Assembly (NCBI GenBank): GCA_910577645.1 | Contig: CAJTOL010000002.1 | Location: forward strand, 186,001-250,000 | Origin: an uncultured Lachnospiraceae bacterium | GTDB lineage: Bacteria; Bacillota; Clostridia; Lachnospirales; Lachnospiraceae | Length of the DNA: 64,000 nt | Direction of reading: 5' to 3' | Part shown: piece after piece, positions 35,850 to 45,313 of the stretch | Numbering within the stretch: position 1 is the first letter of the stretch | Layout of the letters: each line of letters starts with the position of its first letter | Made by a program: the position numbers and the translations under genes | Notes under the pieces: model-generated | What the model was told of the DNA's origin: nothing | Database searches by the model: none | What the model saw: only the letters and a program-made list of their open reading frames with translations

Positions 35850-36637
35850 ATCTTGCCTCCTACTGTTAGAACAAACAGGCCGGCCATCTCGCTAACCTGT
35901 AAAAACCATCCGGCCAGATCCCCGGTAATTCCGCCAAATTTCTCTTTCGCCATACAGTAATACCAGAAAAATACCGCTGTCTGGGAAACCACCGCCGCTC
36001 CGCCGCCGACGCCGCCCTGCCAGATCAAAAAAGCGGCGCAGGCCAGCAGCCAGACTGTCAAAAAGGAGCGCGCCACGGTTTTCCGGGCACTGTCTGCAAA
36101 GGCATAGGCAAGGCCTGTTCCTTTGGCGCATGGAAAAGATGCCACGGAAAGGCCGGAAAAGGCCCGTTCCATAACAAATACAGCTCCCAGCATCAGGCTT
36201 GGACCGGTTTTGGGAAAGCCGCCCTTTTCCATAACCAGCTCTGCCCACCGGATCATCAGACCTCCGTAGCACAGGAGATACATACAGCCTCCTGTAACCG
36301 CAAAAGCCCCTGTATGGGGATCTTTTAAAATCTCCAGCTTTTTCTCCCGATCCCCGTAGGAGCTTAGGGCGTCAACGGTATCCAGAAAGCCGTCCATGTG
36401 GATTCCCCCGGTAAGAATAACCGGCACAGCCGTCCCTATGAGGCCGGCGGCTGTAGGGGAAAAGCCTGCCCTTCCGGCCAGCAAAAGCCACAACCAAACT
36501 CCGGCCCCGCACAGAATTCCAATTACAGGGAAAAAGCAAAAAACATACCTCATCCGCTCTTTAGTCCATTCTACCGTGGGAACCGGTATTCTGGAATACA
36601 TGGCAAAAGCAATGAGAAAGGAATACCATACATTCAC
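35846..36637 (-). CDS. cobS: Adenosylcobinamide-GDP ribazoletransferase
   Basis: 263 residues from a GTG at 36637 that overlaps the cobU stop (GTGA), with GGAGG 8 bases before it. The longer frame to 36715 runs inside cobU. GGIHMDGFLDTVDALSSYGD holds the Asp-rich metal site; LKDPHTGAFAV follows. About six hydrophobic helices place it in the membrane, where it joins GDP-cobinamide and alpha-ribazole. Confidence 0.93.
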   Translation of the reverse strand: MNVWYSFLIAFAMYSRIPVPTVEWTKERMRYVFCFFPVIGILCGAGVWLWLLLAGRAGFSPTAAGLIGTAVPVILTGGIHMDGFLDTVDALSSYGDREKKLEILKDPHTGAFAVTGGCMYLLCYGGLMIRWAELVMEKGGFPKTGPSLMLGAVFVMERAFSGLSVASFPCAKGTGLAYAFADSARKTVARSFLTVWLLACAAFLIWQGGVGGGAAVVSQTAVFFWYYCMAKEKFGGITGDLAGWFLQVSEMAGLFVLTVGGKI

Positions 36638-37191
36638 TCTAATTCCTCCAGCTCTCCTTTTAAGGCTACCGGAATCCCGCATACCACCTCTGCCGCCCGA
36701 TCTCCAATGGCACACAATTTCTGGTTGATTCTCCCCAGCAATTTCATATACTCCATGGTTTCCCCGGTATATTCTCCGCCGTCACAAAACACATCGTTGG
36801 TCACAATAATCAAGTCTTTAGCCTGTGAAGCCAGGACCGTGAGCCCATGGATGATTTTAGCTTCAATAAGCCGGATATTTTCCTCTGAGGCTCCGCCTTC
36901 CCAGGAAAAAAATTCATTGGCCGTCAGATTAGAAATACATTCCACCAAAACTGCCGATTCTTCTTCCGGAGACATAATCTCCACCCCGGCCAAGTCTCTG
37001 GGCCTTTCTATGGTGACAAAGTTCTTGTCTCTCCTCATTCTTTTATGGCGTTCCACCTTCTGCTTTTCTTCTTCTCCGTGAATCTCCATAGTGGCCAGAT
37101 AATACAGATATTTTGCTTTGGTATGAACCAAAAGCTGTTCGGCATACTGGGATTTCCCGCTGCCGCTTCCTCCAATTACAACTGTTATCAT
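36634..37191 (-). CDS. cobU: Adenosylcobinamide kinase/guanylyltransferase
   Basis: 185 residues. P-loop VIGGSGSGKSQYAEQLLV, then YYLATMEIHGEEEKQKVERH with the guanylylated His (RHKRMRRDK), and LIIVTNDVFCDGGEYTGETM for the acidic loop. It phosphorylates adenosylcobinamide and forms the GDP derivative for CobS. It overlaps cobT and cobS by four bases each. Confidence 0.95.
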   Translation of the reverse strand: MITVVIGGSGSGKSQYAEQLLVHTKAKYLYYLATMEIHGEEEKQKVERHKRMRRDKNFVTIERPRDLAGVEIMSPEEESAVLVECISNLTANEFFSWEGGASEENIRLIEAKIIHGLTVLASQAKDLIIVTNDVFCDGGEYTGETMEYMKLLGRINQKLCAIGDRAAEVVCGIPVALKGELEELE

Positions 37192-38300
37192 GACAAATGT
37201 TTATACTCCTCTATATGAATCTCCTGAAAGCTGCTCATCTTCTCATAAACGGCCTGAGCCATAGAAAGCAGGGAAAAAAAGGCGGCCGCCCCTGTGCCTT
37301 CCCCCAGGCACATTCCGCCATAAATTACCGGTTTTAATTCCAGTGCTTTCAGAACCATCCCTCCCGCCGGTTCTGCAGAAACATGGGAGCCAATCATAAA
37401 CTTTTTTGCTTCCGGACAGATAACCGCCGCCGCCAGAGCCGCCGCTCCGGTGATAAATCCGTCCAGTACCACGGGAAGTCCGTAAACGGCTCCGCCGATT
37501 ATAACCCCGGCAATCCCGGCTAAATCAAAGCCTCCCACTTTGGAAAGCACATCAATTCCGTCTGCCGGATTTGGATTATTGTTCCGGATTCCCTCCTGAA
37601 TCACCTGGATCTTTTTGGCCAGCCCGGCATCCGTAAGCCCGGCTCCCCTGCCTGTAACCGCCTCCGGCGCAAGTCCCAGAAGCGCTGAAACTACCGCGCT
37701 GCTGGTGGTGGTATTTCCAATTCCCATCTCCCCTACGCCGATAAGGGAATATCCTTGTTCCTTTAAATGGCCTGCCGCCTCTATCCCCGTCTCCACAGCC
37801 TCAACGGCCTGAGCCCTGGTCATAGCCGGGCCATTACGGAAGTTTTGGGTTCCCCGGCTAATCTTCCTGGCCCATATAGGATTTTTTATAAGGGGCTCCT
37901 TCCCGGGGATTGGAAATTCCTTAGCCGTTCCTGCAAGGTCTGCCGCCACCCCCAGATCAATGGGAATAATCCTGGCCCCTGCCTGCTCTGCCATCAGGCA
38001 GACACAGCTGTCCCCTCTGGCAAAATTTTCCGTGACGATTCCGGTAACCTCCTGGCCTGTCTGCGTAACTCCTTCCTCCACAATCCCATTATCTCCGCAG
38101 CAGATTACAATTGCCTTTTTATCCAGACGGACTTCAGGAGTTTTTAAGATCCCTGCAATGCGGATAATGGCATCCTCCAAAGCTCCCAGGCTGCCTAAGG
38201 GTTTTGCCACACTGTCCCATCTTTTTTTTGCCAGCTCCATGGCTTTTTCATCCGGCTGTCCCACTCTTTTTAATGCCTCATCTAATGCGATGGATTTCAA
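37188..38300 (-). CDS. cobT: Nicotinate-nucleotide:dimethylbenzimidazole phosphoribosyltransferase
   Basis: 370 residues. LGEGTGAAAFF contains the catalytic Glu near the C-terminus. VICCGDNGIVEEGVTQTGQE and GVGEMGIGNTTTSSAVVSAL are family motifs. It makes alpha-ribazole phosphate for the lower ligand. No bluB or bza genes are in the window, so the base may be taken up or made elsewhere. It overlaps cobU. Confidence 0.95.
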   Translation of the reverse strand: MKSIALDEALKRVGQPDEKAMELAKKRWDSVAKPLGSLGALEDAIIRIAGILKTPEVRLDKKAIVICCGDNGIVEEGVTQTGQEVTGIVTENFARGDSCVCLMAEQAGARIIPIDLGVAADLAGTAKEFPIPGKEPLIKNPIWARKISRGTQNFRNGPAMTRAQAVEAVETGIEAAGHLKEQGYSLIGVGEMGIGNTTTSSAVVSALLGLAPEAVTGRGAGLTDAGLAKKIQVIQEGIRNNNPNPADGIDVLSKVGGFDLAGIAGVIIGGAVYGLPVVLDGFITGAAALAAAVICPEAKKFMIGSHVSAEPAGGMVLKALELKPVIYGGMCLGEGTGAAAFFSLLSMAQAVYEKMSSFQEIHIEEYKHLS

Positions 38301-38341
38301 TGTCTTCTCCTTTCGTCTGTATCAACGTGCGTCGCTTTCCG

Positions 38342-39802
38342 TCACCTGCCGCTTTGTCGGAAGACCTGGAATTTTAAACAGGCTGCCGCAAAATTCTCTG
38401 TAAATTCCGGGCAGGAGGGGTAATAAAAATGGGGAAAACCGGCCAGGGTATTTCCCTTCTGCTCCATGGCCTGCCAGGATCTTTTGCCTGCCGGTTTTTC
38501 TGCCTGCATCCGTGCCGGAAAAAGGCTGTTTCTATCGCGCTCCTGTCCCTTTTCCATGGCAATTGCCTGCCAGTAATGGAATTCGTGCCCCCGGATTTTG
38601 GTGCCTTTTGAGAAAAAGGCCATATCCTCTTTTGCTGTCAGGGTAATATAGCCAAAGTTTCCAAGGCTCCTTCCTTTCTTTCCAATCCCTTTAAAAATCC
38701 CTGCCATAGGGTAAGAAATCCCCTCCGGGCTTTCCAGATATTCCAAAAGATAAAGGTATCCCCCACATTCTCCGTGAATGGGCATTCCTTTTTGAGCCGC
38801 CTCATAGATGGATACCTTCATAGACTCATTTTCTGCCAGCTCTCCGGCATAAAGCTCCGGATACCCCCCTCCTATCAGAAGGCCGTCCAGGTCTTTTGGC
38901 AGTTCTTTATGGTGAAGAGGGGAGAACTCTGTCAGCTGAGCCCCGGCCTCTTCCATTGCTTTTAAATTTTCGTGGTAATAGAAGCAAAAGGCCTCATCTC
39001 TTGCCACTCCAAGGCGGAAAGGCGCCTGCTTTTTTCCGCTGTTTTGTCCCGGTTTTCTAAAGCTCTCTGGCTCGCCCTCCTTCTCCCCTTCTTCTGCGAT
39101 TTTAAAAATCATTTCCAAATCCAGGCTCTTTTCCAAAGCGTCTGACAGCTTTCCCATCTGCTCCTGTAAATCTGCAATCTCATGAGGAAGAACCAAACCA
39201 AGGTGGCGGCTCTCAATGTGTAAAAAGTCCAGATTCGGGATATATCCGGCCACCAAAATCCCCAGTTCTTCTTCCAGCTTTTTCTTTAATTCAGGATAGA
39301 TCCCGGGGGAAACCCGGTTTAAAATAACGCCCTTAATACGGCTCTTTTTTTCCCTGCAGCCATATCTTCCTCCAGACGGAAAATACTCTAAAAAGCCTTT
39401 TATCAAGGCGGCCAAAGACAGGCTGGCCCCCCTGGCGTCCACCACCAGGATTACCGGAATATTTAAAATACCGGCAATTTCATAAGTGCTGGCATCCGGC
39501 AGGATCCCTGCCAGGCCGTCAAAGTATCCCATAACGCCTTCCACAAGGGCCAGCCCTTCTTCCTTCCCCTGACAGCTTTTGGAAAACACTTTTTTTAAGC
39601 CCTCCTGCGTCTCAAAAAAGCTGTCCAGATTACGGCTCTCCACCCCTATAATCCGCTTATGGAAAAGGGGGTCAATATAATCCGGGCCGCATTTAAAGGA
39701 AGCCGTAGGAATCTCTTTTCTCTTTAAAAGCTCTAACAGGCCGCAGGTTAAAATGGTCTTTCCGCTTCCGCTTTTCGGCGCGGCTATGAGAAGCTTTTTC
39801 AT
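38342..39802 (-). CDS. cbiA: Cobyrinate a,c-diamide synthase
   Basis: 486 residues. P-loop LIAAPKSGSGKTILTCGLLE, then NLDSFFETQEGLKKVF and VVDARGASLSLAALIKGFL. The glutamine amidotransferase domain has the Cys in MPIHGECGGYLYLLEYL and the His in IRGHEFHYWQAI. It amidates the a and c carboxylates of cobyrinate using ATP and glutamine. It overlaps cbiET and precedes cobT by 41 bases. Confidence 0.95.
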   Translation of the reverse strand: MKKLLIAAPKSGSGKTILTCGLLELLKRKEIPTASFKCGPDYIDPLFHKRIIGVESRNLDSFFETQEGLKKVFSKSCQGKEEGLALVEGVMGYFDGLAGILPDASTYEIAGILNIPVILVVDARGASLSLAALIKGFLEYFPSGGRYGCREKKSRIKGVILNRVSPGIYPELKKKLEEELGILVAGYIPNLDFLHIESRHLGLVLPHEIADLQEQMGKLSDALEKSLDLEMIFKIAEEGEKEGEPESFRKPGQNSGKKQAPFRLGVARDEAFCFYYHENLKAMEEAGAQLTEFSPLHHKELPKDLDGLLIGGGYPELYAGELAENESMKVSIYEAAQKGMPIHGECGGYLYLLEYLESPEGISYPMAGIFKGIGKKGRSLGNFGYITLTAKEDMAFFSKGTKIRGHEFHYWQAIAMEKGQERDRNSLFPARMQAEKPAGKRSWQAMEQKGNTLAGFPHFYYPSCPEFTENFAAACLKFQVFRQSGR

Positions 39803-41115
39803 AGGGCGTTCTCCTCCTCTTCCTTCTGCCCTCCGCCTCCTTCTAATGTGACGATGTAAACCGGATTTCCCGCTTTTTGCATATGGTAAGGCCCTGCCTC
39901 AACCGTCTGGGTAATTCCTGCCTGTATAATCTCTGTCCGGGCAAATTCCCAATGCTTCATGGCTTTCAGACATTCTGACAGAGTTTCCAGGGTAATGGCG
40001 GTAATCACAATGCGGGCTTCCTGGTTCTTTTTTAGCAGAACCTCCAGAATGGAAAAAAGTTTCCCTCCCGAACCGCCGATAAACCCGTGGGTAGGCGCGG
40101 GAAGGGCAGAAAGGGCCTCCGGAGCCGTCCCCGGTACAATGGTAAATCCCTTCTTATGGGGAATCAGCTTCCTGCGGTTTTTTTCTATCAGTTCAAGTCC
40201 TTCCGGATTCTTTTCTACTGCAAAAATCCGGCTCTCCTCATCTTTCAGTATCCTGCCTGCGGCGATTGCTACGGATCCGGTTCCGGATCCAATATCATAA
40301 AGGCAGGCTCCCGGATGCAGCCTAAGCTTTGCCAGAGAAAGGGTTCGAATCTCTTCTTTGGTCATAGGGACATTTCCCCGGATAAAGCTTTCGTCTCTTA
40401 GTGAAAAACCCTCTGCCAGAAAGCCATGAGCCTTTCCCGGAAAGGGGTTTTCCACAAAGCAGCACACCAGCTTTCCCAATGCCTGAAAGGATTCTGTCCC
40501 GCCGTCCAAAAGCTCCTTTGCGGTCCCTGAAAGGATCTGTTCCTCCTCATAGGACAGACAGGATCCAAAGGAAATCCGACACTCTCCCAGGCCGTTTTTT
40601 AAAAGCTCCCCGCAAAGCTCCTCTGCATCGGGATGTTCCCCTAAAAGAAAAAAGCATCTGGAATTTTCCCTGACTGCTTCTAAATAGTTTCCCTCTCTTC
40701 CGTGAAGGCTGATGATTTTTGCATCCTGCCAGGGAATCCCCAGTCTGGCGGAAAAATAGGAGATGGAGGAAATTCCGGGAATCAAGACCACCTTCCAGCC
40801 GGATTTTTCCAGATATTCTTTTACCTTTCCGGCCCCGCTGTAAAAACCTGTATCTCCGGAGAACACTACGGCGGCTGTCCCCACTTTTTTCTTTTGTTCC
40901 TCCAGCCACTTTCCGATTTTCTCCGCCTCATAACCGGTTAAAACCAGCTTTCCTTCCAGGAAATTTTCCACGCTTTTTAAGATTCTCTTTGCCCCTGCAA
41001 CAGCATCTGCCTGTCTTAAACAGCGGGCCGCAAACCCGGTCAGCTGCTCTGGGCCTCCCATGCCGGTTCCTATTAAATAAGCGGTGGGAATCCTATTTTC
41101 TTGTTTGTCTTTCAT
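39799..41115 (-). CDS. cbiET: CbiE-CbiT fusion (C5/C15 methyltransferase and decarboxylase)
   Basis: 438 residues, the CobL-like two-domain form. Residues 1-~225 are CbiE (AYLIGTGMGGPEQLTGFAAR, then AAVVFSGDTGFYSGAG). Residues ~235-425 are CbiT (IRTLSLAKLRLHPGACLYDI with GSGTGSVAIAA, the SAM loop). It methylates C5 and C15 and removes the acetate of ring C. It overlaps cbiJ and cbiA. This fusion is common in many bacteria. Confidence 0.95.
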   Translation of the reverse strand: MKDKQENRIPTAYLIGTGMGGPEQLTGFAARCLRQADAVAGAKRILKSVENFLEGKLVLTGYEAEKIGKWLEEQKKKVGTAAVVFSGDTGFYSGAGKVKEYLEKSGWKVVLIPGISSISYFSARLGIPWQDAKIISLHGREGNYLEAVRENSRCFFLLGEHPDAEELCGELLKNGLGECRISFGSCLSYEEEQILSGTAKELLDGGTESFQALGKLVCCFVENPFPGKAHGFLAEGFSLRDESFIRGNVPMTKEEIRTLSLAKLRLHPGACLYDIGSGTGSVAIAAGRILKDEESRIFAVEKNPEGLELIEKNRRKLIPHKKGFTIVPGTAPEALSALPAPTHGFIGGSGGKLFSILEVLLKKNQEARIVITAITLETLSECLKAMKHWEFARTEIIQAGITQTVEAGPYHMQKAGNPVYIVTLEGGGGQKEEEENAL

Positions 41116-41875
41116 ACCAGTTTATCACCTCGTCAACAGTCATTCCCGTCTCCGCCTCTCCTCTGTCTATAACCAGAGCAGGGATACCGGTTCTGGCCGC
41201 CGCCTTTACCTTCTCCAAAAAGCCGCCTTCCCTTCCGCTGTCCTTGGTTACCAGAAAGCGGCAGTCGTATTCTTTCAGCATGGCCTGATTCATCATAACG
41301 GAAAAAGGCCCCTGGGCCGCGATAATGTGACGGCCCTTAAGTCCCAGCTCCCTGCAGATTTCCAGGGCTTTTGGATCCGGCAGAACTCTTGCATACACCC
41401 GGTTTTCAAACTGGGGGATTTGGCAAAAAGCCGCCAGCTCCCTGCTTCCGGTGGTAAGGAGAATATTGCCCTCCCGCCCTTTTAGCCACTGCGCTATTTC
41501 GAGAGCGCCGGAAAACCGCCGGATCCAGGGAGAGAGTTCCTTTCTCTCCTCCCGGGTCCAGATTTCCCTTCCCCGCAGGCATCGGATCCGCCGGATCCCG
41601 GTTTCTTTACAGGCCAGCTCAATCTGCCTGGTGGCATCCTTGGCGTAAGGATGGGTGGCGTCTATTGCCAGGGTAACCTGATGCTTTTTCAGAAATCCTG
41701 CCATTTCCATTCCGCTCATCCGGCCTGTGTGGATATATCCCCTTTTTAACTTGGGAAGCGCCTCTTTTCCGTAATCGGTAGCTACGCTTACCACCAGGGA
41801 GGCCCCCATATCATCCAACTGTTCTGCCAGGATCCTTCCTTCGGTGGTCCCGGCAAAAATCCCTATCCTATCCAT
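41093..41875 (-). CDS. cbiJ: Cobalt-precorrin-6A reductase
   Basis: 260 residues. IGIFAGTTEGRILAEQLDDM is the NADPH-binding start of the CobK/CbiJ family. TLAIDATHPYAKDATRQIEL and VTKDSGREGGFLEKV are conserved further on. It reduces cobalt-precorrin-6A with NADPH. It overlaps cbiH by 8 bases and cbiET by 23. Confidence 0.93.
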   Translation of the reverse strand: MDRIGIFAGTTEGRILAEQLDDMGASLVVSVATDYGKEALPKLKRGYIHTGRMSGMEMAGFLKKHQVTLAIDATHPYAKDATRQIELACKETGIRRIRCLRGREIWTREERKELSPWIRRFSGALEIAQWLKGREGNILLTTGSRELAAFCQIPQFENRVYARVLPDPKALEICRELGLKGRHIIAAQGPFSVMMNQAMLKEYDCRFLVTKDSGREGGFLEKVKAAARTGIPALVIDRGEAETGMTVDEVINWYERQTRK

Positions 41876-42602
41876 GGCGGTAGCCTCTGGGGGTTACCAT
41901 GTACTCCCCTATTTTCTTTGTGGAAGAATTGCCGATAAATACAGTGGTAAACATGTCTGCCTGGATGTCTTTAAGGGCCTCTAAAGACATTACCGCCATT
42001 TCCTCCCCCTGGCGGCCAATGTTCTTTACGGTTCCGCACACGGTCTGGGGAGAACGGTATTTCAGCACAATCTCACAGGCCCGTTTCAGATAACCGGCCC
42101 GTTTTTTACTGGCAGGATTGTAGATGCACAGAACAAAATCCCCTTCTGCCGCCGCCTGAACCCGCTTTTCAATCACTTCCATGGGAGTCAGCAGATCGCT
42201 TAAGCTGATTACCGCAAAATCGTGAATAAGAGGCGCTCCTAAAGCCGCCCCTCCTCCACATGCGGCGGTCACCCCGGAAATTACCTGGATCTTTACCTCA
42301 GGGTATTGGGGGGACAGCTCTAAAATAAGTCCTGCCATACCGTAAACTCCCGGATCCCCGCTGCAAACCATGGCCACCCTGCGGCCTTTTGCTGCCTCCT
42401 CAAGGGCTGTCCGGCACCGCTCCACCTCCTGGCGCATAGGGGTAGTGAAAAATTCTTTTTCTTTAAAGTGGTCTTTTATCAAATCCACATATACCGTATA
42501 TCCGGTAATAACATCACATTCCTCTAAAACCCGGGCCGCCTCAATGGTCATCTTTTCATAGGCCCCCGGACCGATTCCTACTACATATAAATATCCTGCC
42601 AT
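41868..42602 (-). CDS. cbiH: Cobalt-factor III C17-methyltransferase
   Basis: 244 residues from the ATG with AGGAGG 6 bases before it; the longer frame to 42686 overlaps cbiF and lacks a site. YVVGIGPGAYEKMTIEAARV is the SAM-methylase start, GDPGVYGMAGLILEL is the conserved loop, and GVTAACGGGAALGAPLIHDF follows. It methylates C17 and contracts the ring. CbiG, which normally follows in action, is absent from the window. Confidence 0.93.
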   Translation of the reverse strand: MAGYLYVVGIGPGAYEKMTIEAARVLEECDVITGYTVYVDLIKDHFKEKEFFTTPMRQEVERCRTALEEAAKGRRVAMVCSGDPGVYGMAGLILELSPQYPEVKIQVISGVTAACGGGAALGAPLIHDFAVISLSDLLTPMEVIEKRVQAAAEGDFVLCIYNPASKKRAGYLKRACEIVLKYRSPQTVCGTVKNIGRQGEEMAVMSLEALKDIQADMFTTVFIGNSSTKKIGEYMVTPRGYRHG

Positions 42603-42615
42603 GGCTTCCTCCTGT

Positions 42616-43383
42616 CTATTTCTTTCCTTCTCCTCCCTGCCGGTATCCGGTGGTAAACTCCGGATGGTAGAGGCGGGATCGTTCATAGTCTTTCTGGGCC
42701 ACTGCCTGCCCCACTATAATCAGGGCCATGCGATTAATTCCTTCCCTTTTTGCCTCCTCCTCAAGGCTCTTTACCGTGCATCGGATCACCTTTTCATCCG
42801 GCCAGGTAGCCTTATACACAATAGCCGCCGGAGTGTCCTCTTTGTATCCTCCGGCTATCAGCTCCCTGCTCAGCTTATCTAAAAGCCCGGCGCTTAAAAA
42901 TATGGTCATAGTAGCCTGGTGAGCGGCAAAGGAACGGATACTCTCCTGTTTTGGCACGCCGGTTTTTCCTTCCATGCGGGTGATGATCACGCTTTGTGAA
43001 ATCTCCGGCAGGGTATACTCCATCTGCAAAGCCGCCGCCGCCCCACAAAAGGAAGAAACGCCGGGGCAGATCTCATAGGCAATCTGAGCCTTATGAAAGG
43101 CATCCATCTGCTCTCTCACCGCCCCGTAAATTGACGGATCTCCTGTGTGAAGACGTACCGTTACAAGTCCCTCTTTCTCAGCTTTTTTAATGGTTTCCAC
43201 CACTTCTTCCAGAGTCATGGAAGCGCTGTTATAAATCCTGCAGCCCTTTTTTGTAAGCTTTAGCAGGCCGGGATTTACCAGAGAACCGGCGTAAATCACC
43301 ACATCTGCATCCCCTAAAAGTCTGGCCCCTCTCACCGTAATCAAATCCTCTGCGCCGGGCCCGGCGCCTACGATATATACCAT
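42616..43383 (-). CDS. cbiF: Cobalt-precorrin-4 C11-methyltransferase
   Basis: 255 residues. YIVGAGPGAEDLITVRGARL at the start, LHTGDPSIYGAVREQMDAFH and CPGVSSFCGAAAALQMEYTL define the CbiF/CobM group. It uses SAM to methylate C11. It lies 3 bases downstream of cbiL and 13 before cbiH. Confidence 0.95.
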   Translation of the reverse strand: MVYIVGAGPGAEDLITVRGARLLGDADVVIYAGSLVNPGLLKLTKKGCRIYNSASMTLEEVVETIKKAEKEGLVTVRLHTGDPSIYGAVREQMDAFHKAQIAYEICPGVSSFCGAAAALQMEYTLPEISQSVIITRMEGKTGVPKQESIRSFAAHQATMTIFLSAGLLDKLSRELIAGGYKEDTPAAIVYKATWPDEKVIRCTVKSLEEEAKREGINRMALIIVGQAVAQKDYERSRLYHPEFTTGYRQGGEGKK

Positions 43384-43386
43384 GAG

Positions 43387-44109
43387 CTACTCCTTATCCT
43401 CTACGATAAACAGGGAATAATACCCTGCCTGCTGGTCAATTTCTTCTGCAGACCGGTAGATGGTTTCCCCCTCCATTCCGCAGCGCTGTATCCCTAAAAC
43501 CTGTTTCTTTTCCCGAATCAGCAGCTCCTTTACCTCCCCTAGCCTTTTGCCGGATTTCATCAAAACCTTTACCCCAGGTAAATGAATCCCTTCTTCAATC
43601 TGGTAGGTAGCCGGAAGAATATGAAGCTCACTGGAACCGCTGACCAAAGCCCGGTTCAATCTGGCGGCAGCGGCGCAAAAAGAAGGAACACCGCTGATAA
43701 TCTCCGTTCTTTCCCCTGCGTCCCGAACCCGGTCATAGACATAGAGACAGGTGGAATACACCGTAGCATCACCCAGGGTTAAGAAGGCTACATTTTTTTC
43801 CTGGGAAAGCTTTTCTATAATCTGTTCTGCCGCCTTATCATGGCACTTTTTCAGGACTTCTTTATCTTTTGTCATAGGCATTGGGAGACAAATGATTTCC
43901 TTTTCGGCCATCTCCGGCACTGCCTGAACCGCAATGTGATAGGCTACACAGTCCTTTAAGGATTCATTGGGAAGGGCCAGAACCTGGCTTTCCTTAATGG
44001 CGCGAACCGCCTTCAGGGTCATCAGCTCCGGATCTCCGGGCCCCACACTGACGCCGTAGAGTATCCCCCTTCCGGCCGGATTTTCTTTTTTTTCATTGCA
44101 ATGCGTCAT
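43387..44109 (-). CDS. cbiL: Cobalt-factor II C20-methyltransferase
   Basis: 240 residues. LYGVSVGPGDPELMTLKAVR is the family start, FLTLGDATVYSTCLYVYDRV the substrate loop, and EIISGVPSFCAAAARLNRAL the SAM region. It methylates C20 after cobalt insertion by CbiK. Its ATG lies inside the end of cbiD (17-base overlap). Confidence 0.93.
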   Translation of the reverse strand: MTHCNEKKENPAGRGILYGVSVGPGDPELMTLKAVRAIKESQVLALPNESLKDCVAYHIAVQAVPEMAEKEIICLPMPMTKDKEVLKKCHDKAAEQIIEKLSQEKNVAFLTLGDATVYSTCLYVYDRVRDAGERTEIISGVPSFCAAAARLNRALVSGSSELHILPATYQIEEGIHLPGVKVLMKSGKRLGEVKELLIREKKQVLGIQRCGMEGETIYRSAEEIDQQAGYYSLFIVEDKE

Positions 44110-45310
44110 CTGAATTTAAAGCTGAAGGACAGGGAAGCAGGAAGCATTTTAACAATTCCTCCGCCCCTTTAGTCATCCCCAGCACTCCTTTCTGATTGGT
44201 AAAGAGAATGGCTTCTGCCTTAAGGGTATTTCCCCCTCTTTTCTTTAAATGAAACCCTATTCTTTCTATAATTTTTTCCATTACCGGCCCGGTAATGCCG
44301 GCCCGATCCAGGGTAGAAAGCGCCTCATCTACCGTAACTGATTCCAGAATCTGTCTTACGTTTTCTGCCCCTGCCCCCTGAGCTCCTGCCCACGCTGCAA
44401 GGGCTTCCATCCTGCTGTCTGCCACAGAAGAATGGGTATTCATAACCCCGGCTGCCAGCTTTATAAGCTTTCCTCCATGGCCTACTAAAAGCAGATTTTG
44501 AAACCCATATTCTACAGCGATATCCAGGGCTTCCCCGATATAATTGGAGCATTTTACCGCTCTGTTGGGATCAATTTTTAAGGTGGTTTTTAAAAAATCT
44601 TCTCCGTAATTTCCCGGCACAATCAGGAGTATTTTTTCTCCCAGAGCAGCTTTCTGCCGGACAGAAATCCGGATGGTTTCTATAAGGGCAGCCTGGCTCA
44701 TAGGCTCTACAATTCCGGTGGTTCCAAGAATAGAGATCCCCCCCAGAATTCCCAAATAAGGGTTAAAGGTTTTCCCGGCAATCCGTTCTCCCTCCGGCGC
44801 AGAAATAGTAAGCTTTAATCTCCCTGTAAAGCCGGCCTTTTTACAAACCGCCTCTGCCTGCTGAAATATCATGGAACGAGGTACCGGATTGATGGCTGCC
44901 TTCCCTTCCGGGCAGGCCAGCCCCGGTTTTGTGACCCGGCCTATGCCTGTGCCTCCGTCTAAGTAAATGACGGGGCCAGATTCACAAAAGTTTTGGTAGC
45001 AGCCGGCCGGCTCTTCCTCCCCCTCCTGTAACCGCTCTGCCCGGGCGTAAATCAAAATCCCATGGGTGGCGTCCGGATCATCTCCCCCATCCTTTCGCAC
45101 TCCGCAGGAAACCCCATTTTCTTCTCTGGAAATCTCCTCCACCGGCAATATCAGACGGATTCCTTTGGGGGTGGTAATCTCCACTGCTTCCTTCCTCTCC
45201 CCCATAAGCGCCATAGAGGTGGCGGCGCAGGCGGCAGCGGCAGCGCAGGAGCCGGTGGTATATCCCCGGCGCATTTTTTTCTGGTTTCGGTATATGTATT
45301 CCTCTTCCAT
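44093..45310 (-). CDS. cbiD: Cobalt-precorrin-5B C1-methyltransferase
   Basis: 405 residues. MRRGYTTGSCAAAAACAATS at the start is diagnostic, then TTGIVEPMSQAALIETIRIS and LLVGHGGKLIKLAAGVMNTH. CbiD replaces the aerobic CobF step; it methylates C1 in the anaerobic route and works after CbiG opens the lactone. It is 3 bases downstream of cbiK. Confidence 0.95.
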   Translation of the reverse strand: MEEEYIYRNQKKMRRGYTTGSCAAAAACAATSMALMGERKEAVEITTPKGIRLILPVEEISREENGVSCGVRKDGGDDPDATHGILIYARAERLQEGEEEPAGCYQNFCESGPVIYLDGGTGIGRVTKPGLACPEGKAAINPVPRSMIFQQAEAVCKKAGFTGRLKLTISAPEGERIAGKTFNPYLGILGGISILGTTGIVEPMSQAALIETIRISVRQKAALGEKILLIVPGNYGEDFLKTTLKIDPNRAVKCSNYIGEALDIAVEYGFQNLLLVGHGGKLIKLAAGVMNTHSSVADSRMEALAAWAGAQGAGAENVRQILESVTVDEALSTLDRAGITGPVMEKIIERIGFHLKKRGGNTLKAEAILFTNQKGVLGMTKGAEELLKCFLLPCPSALNSDDALQ

Positions 45311-45313
45311 CTG

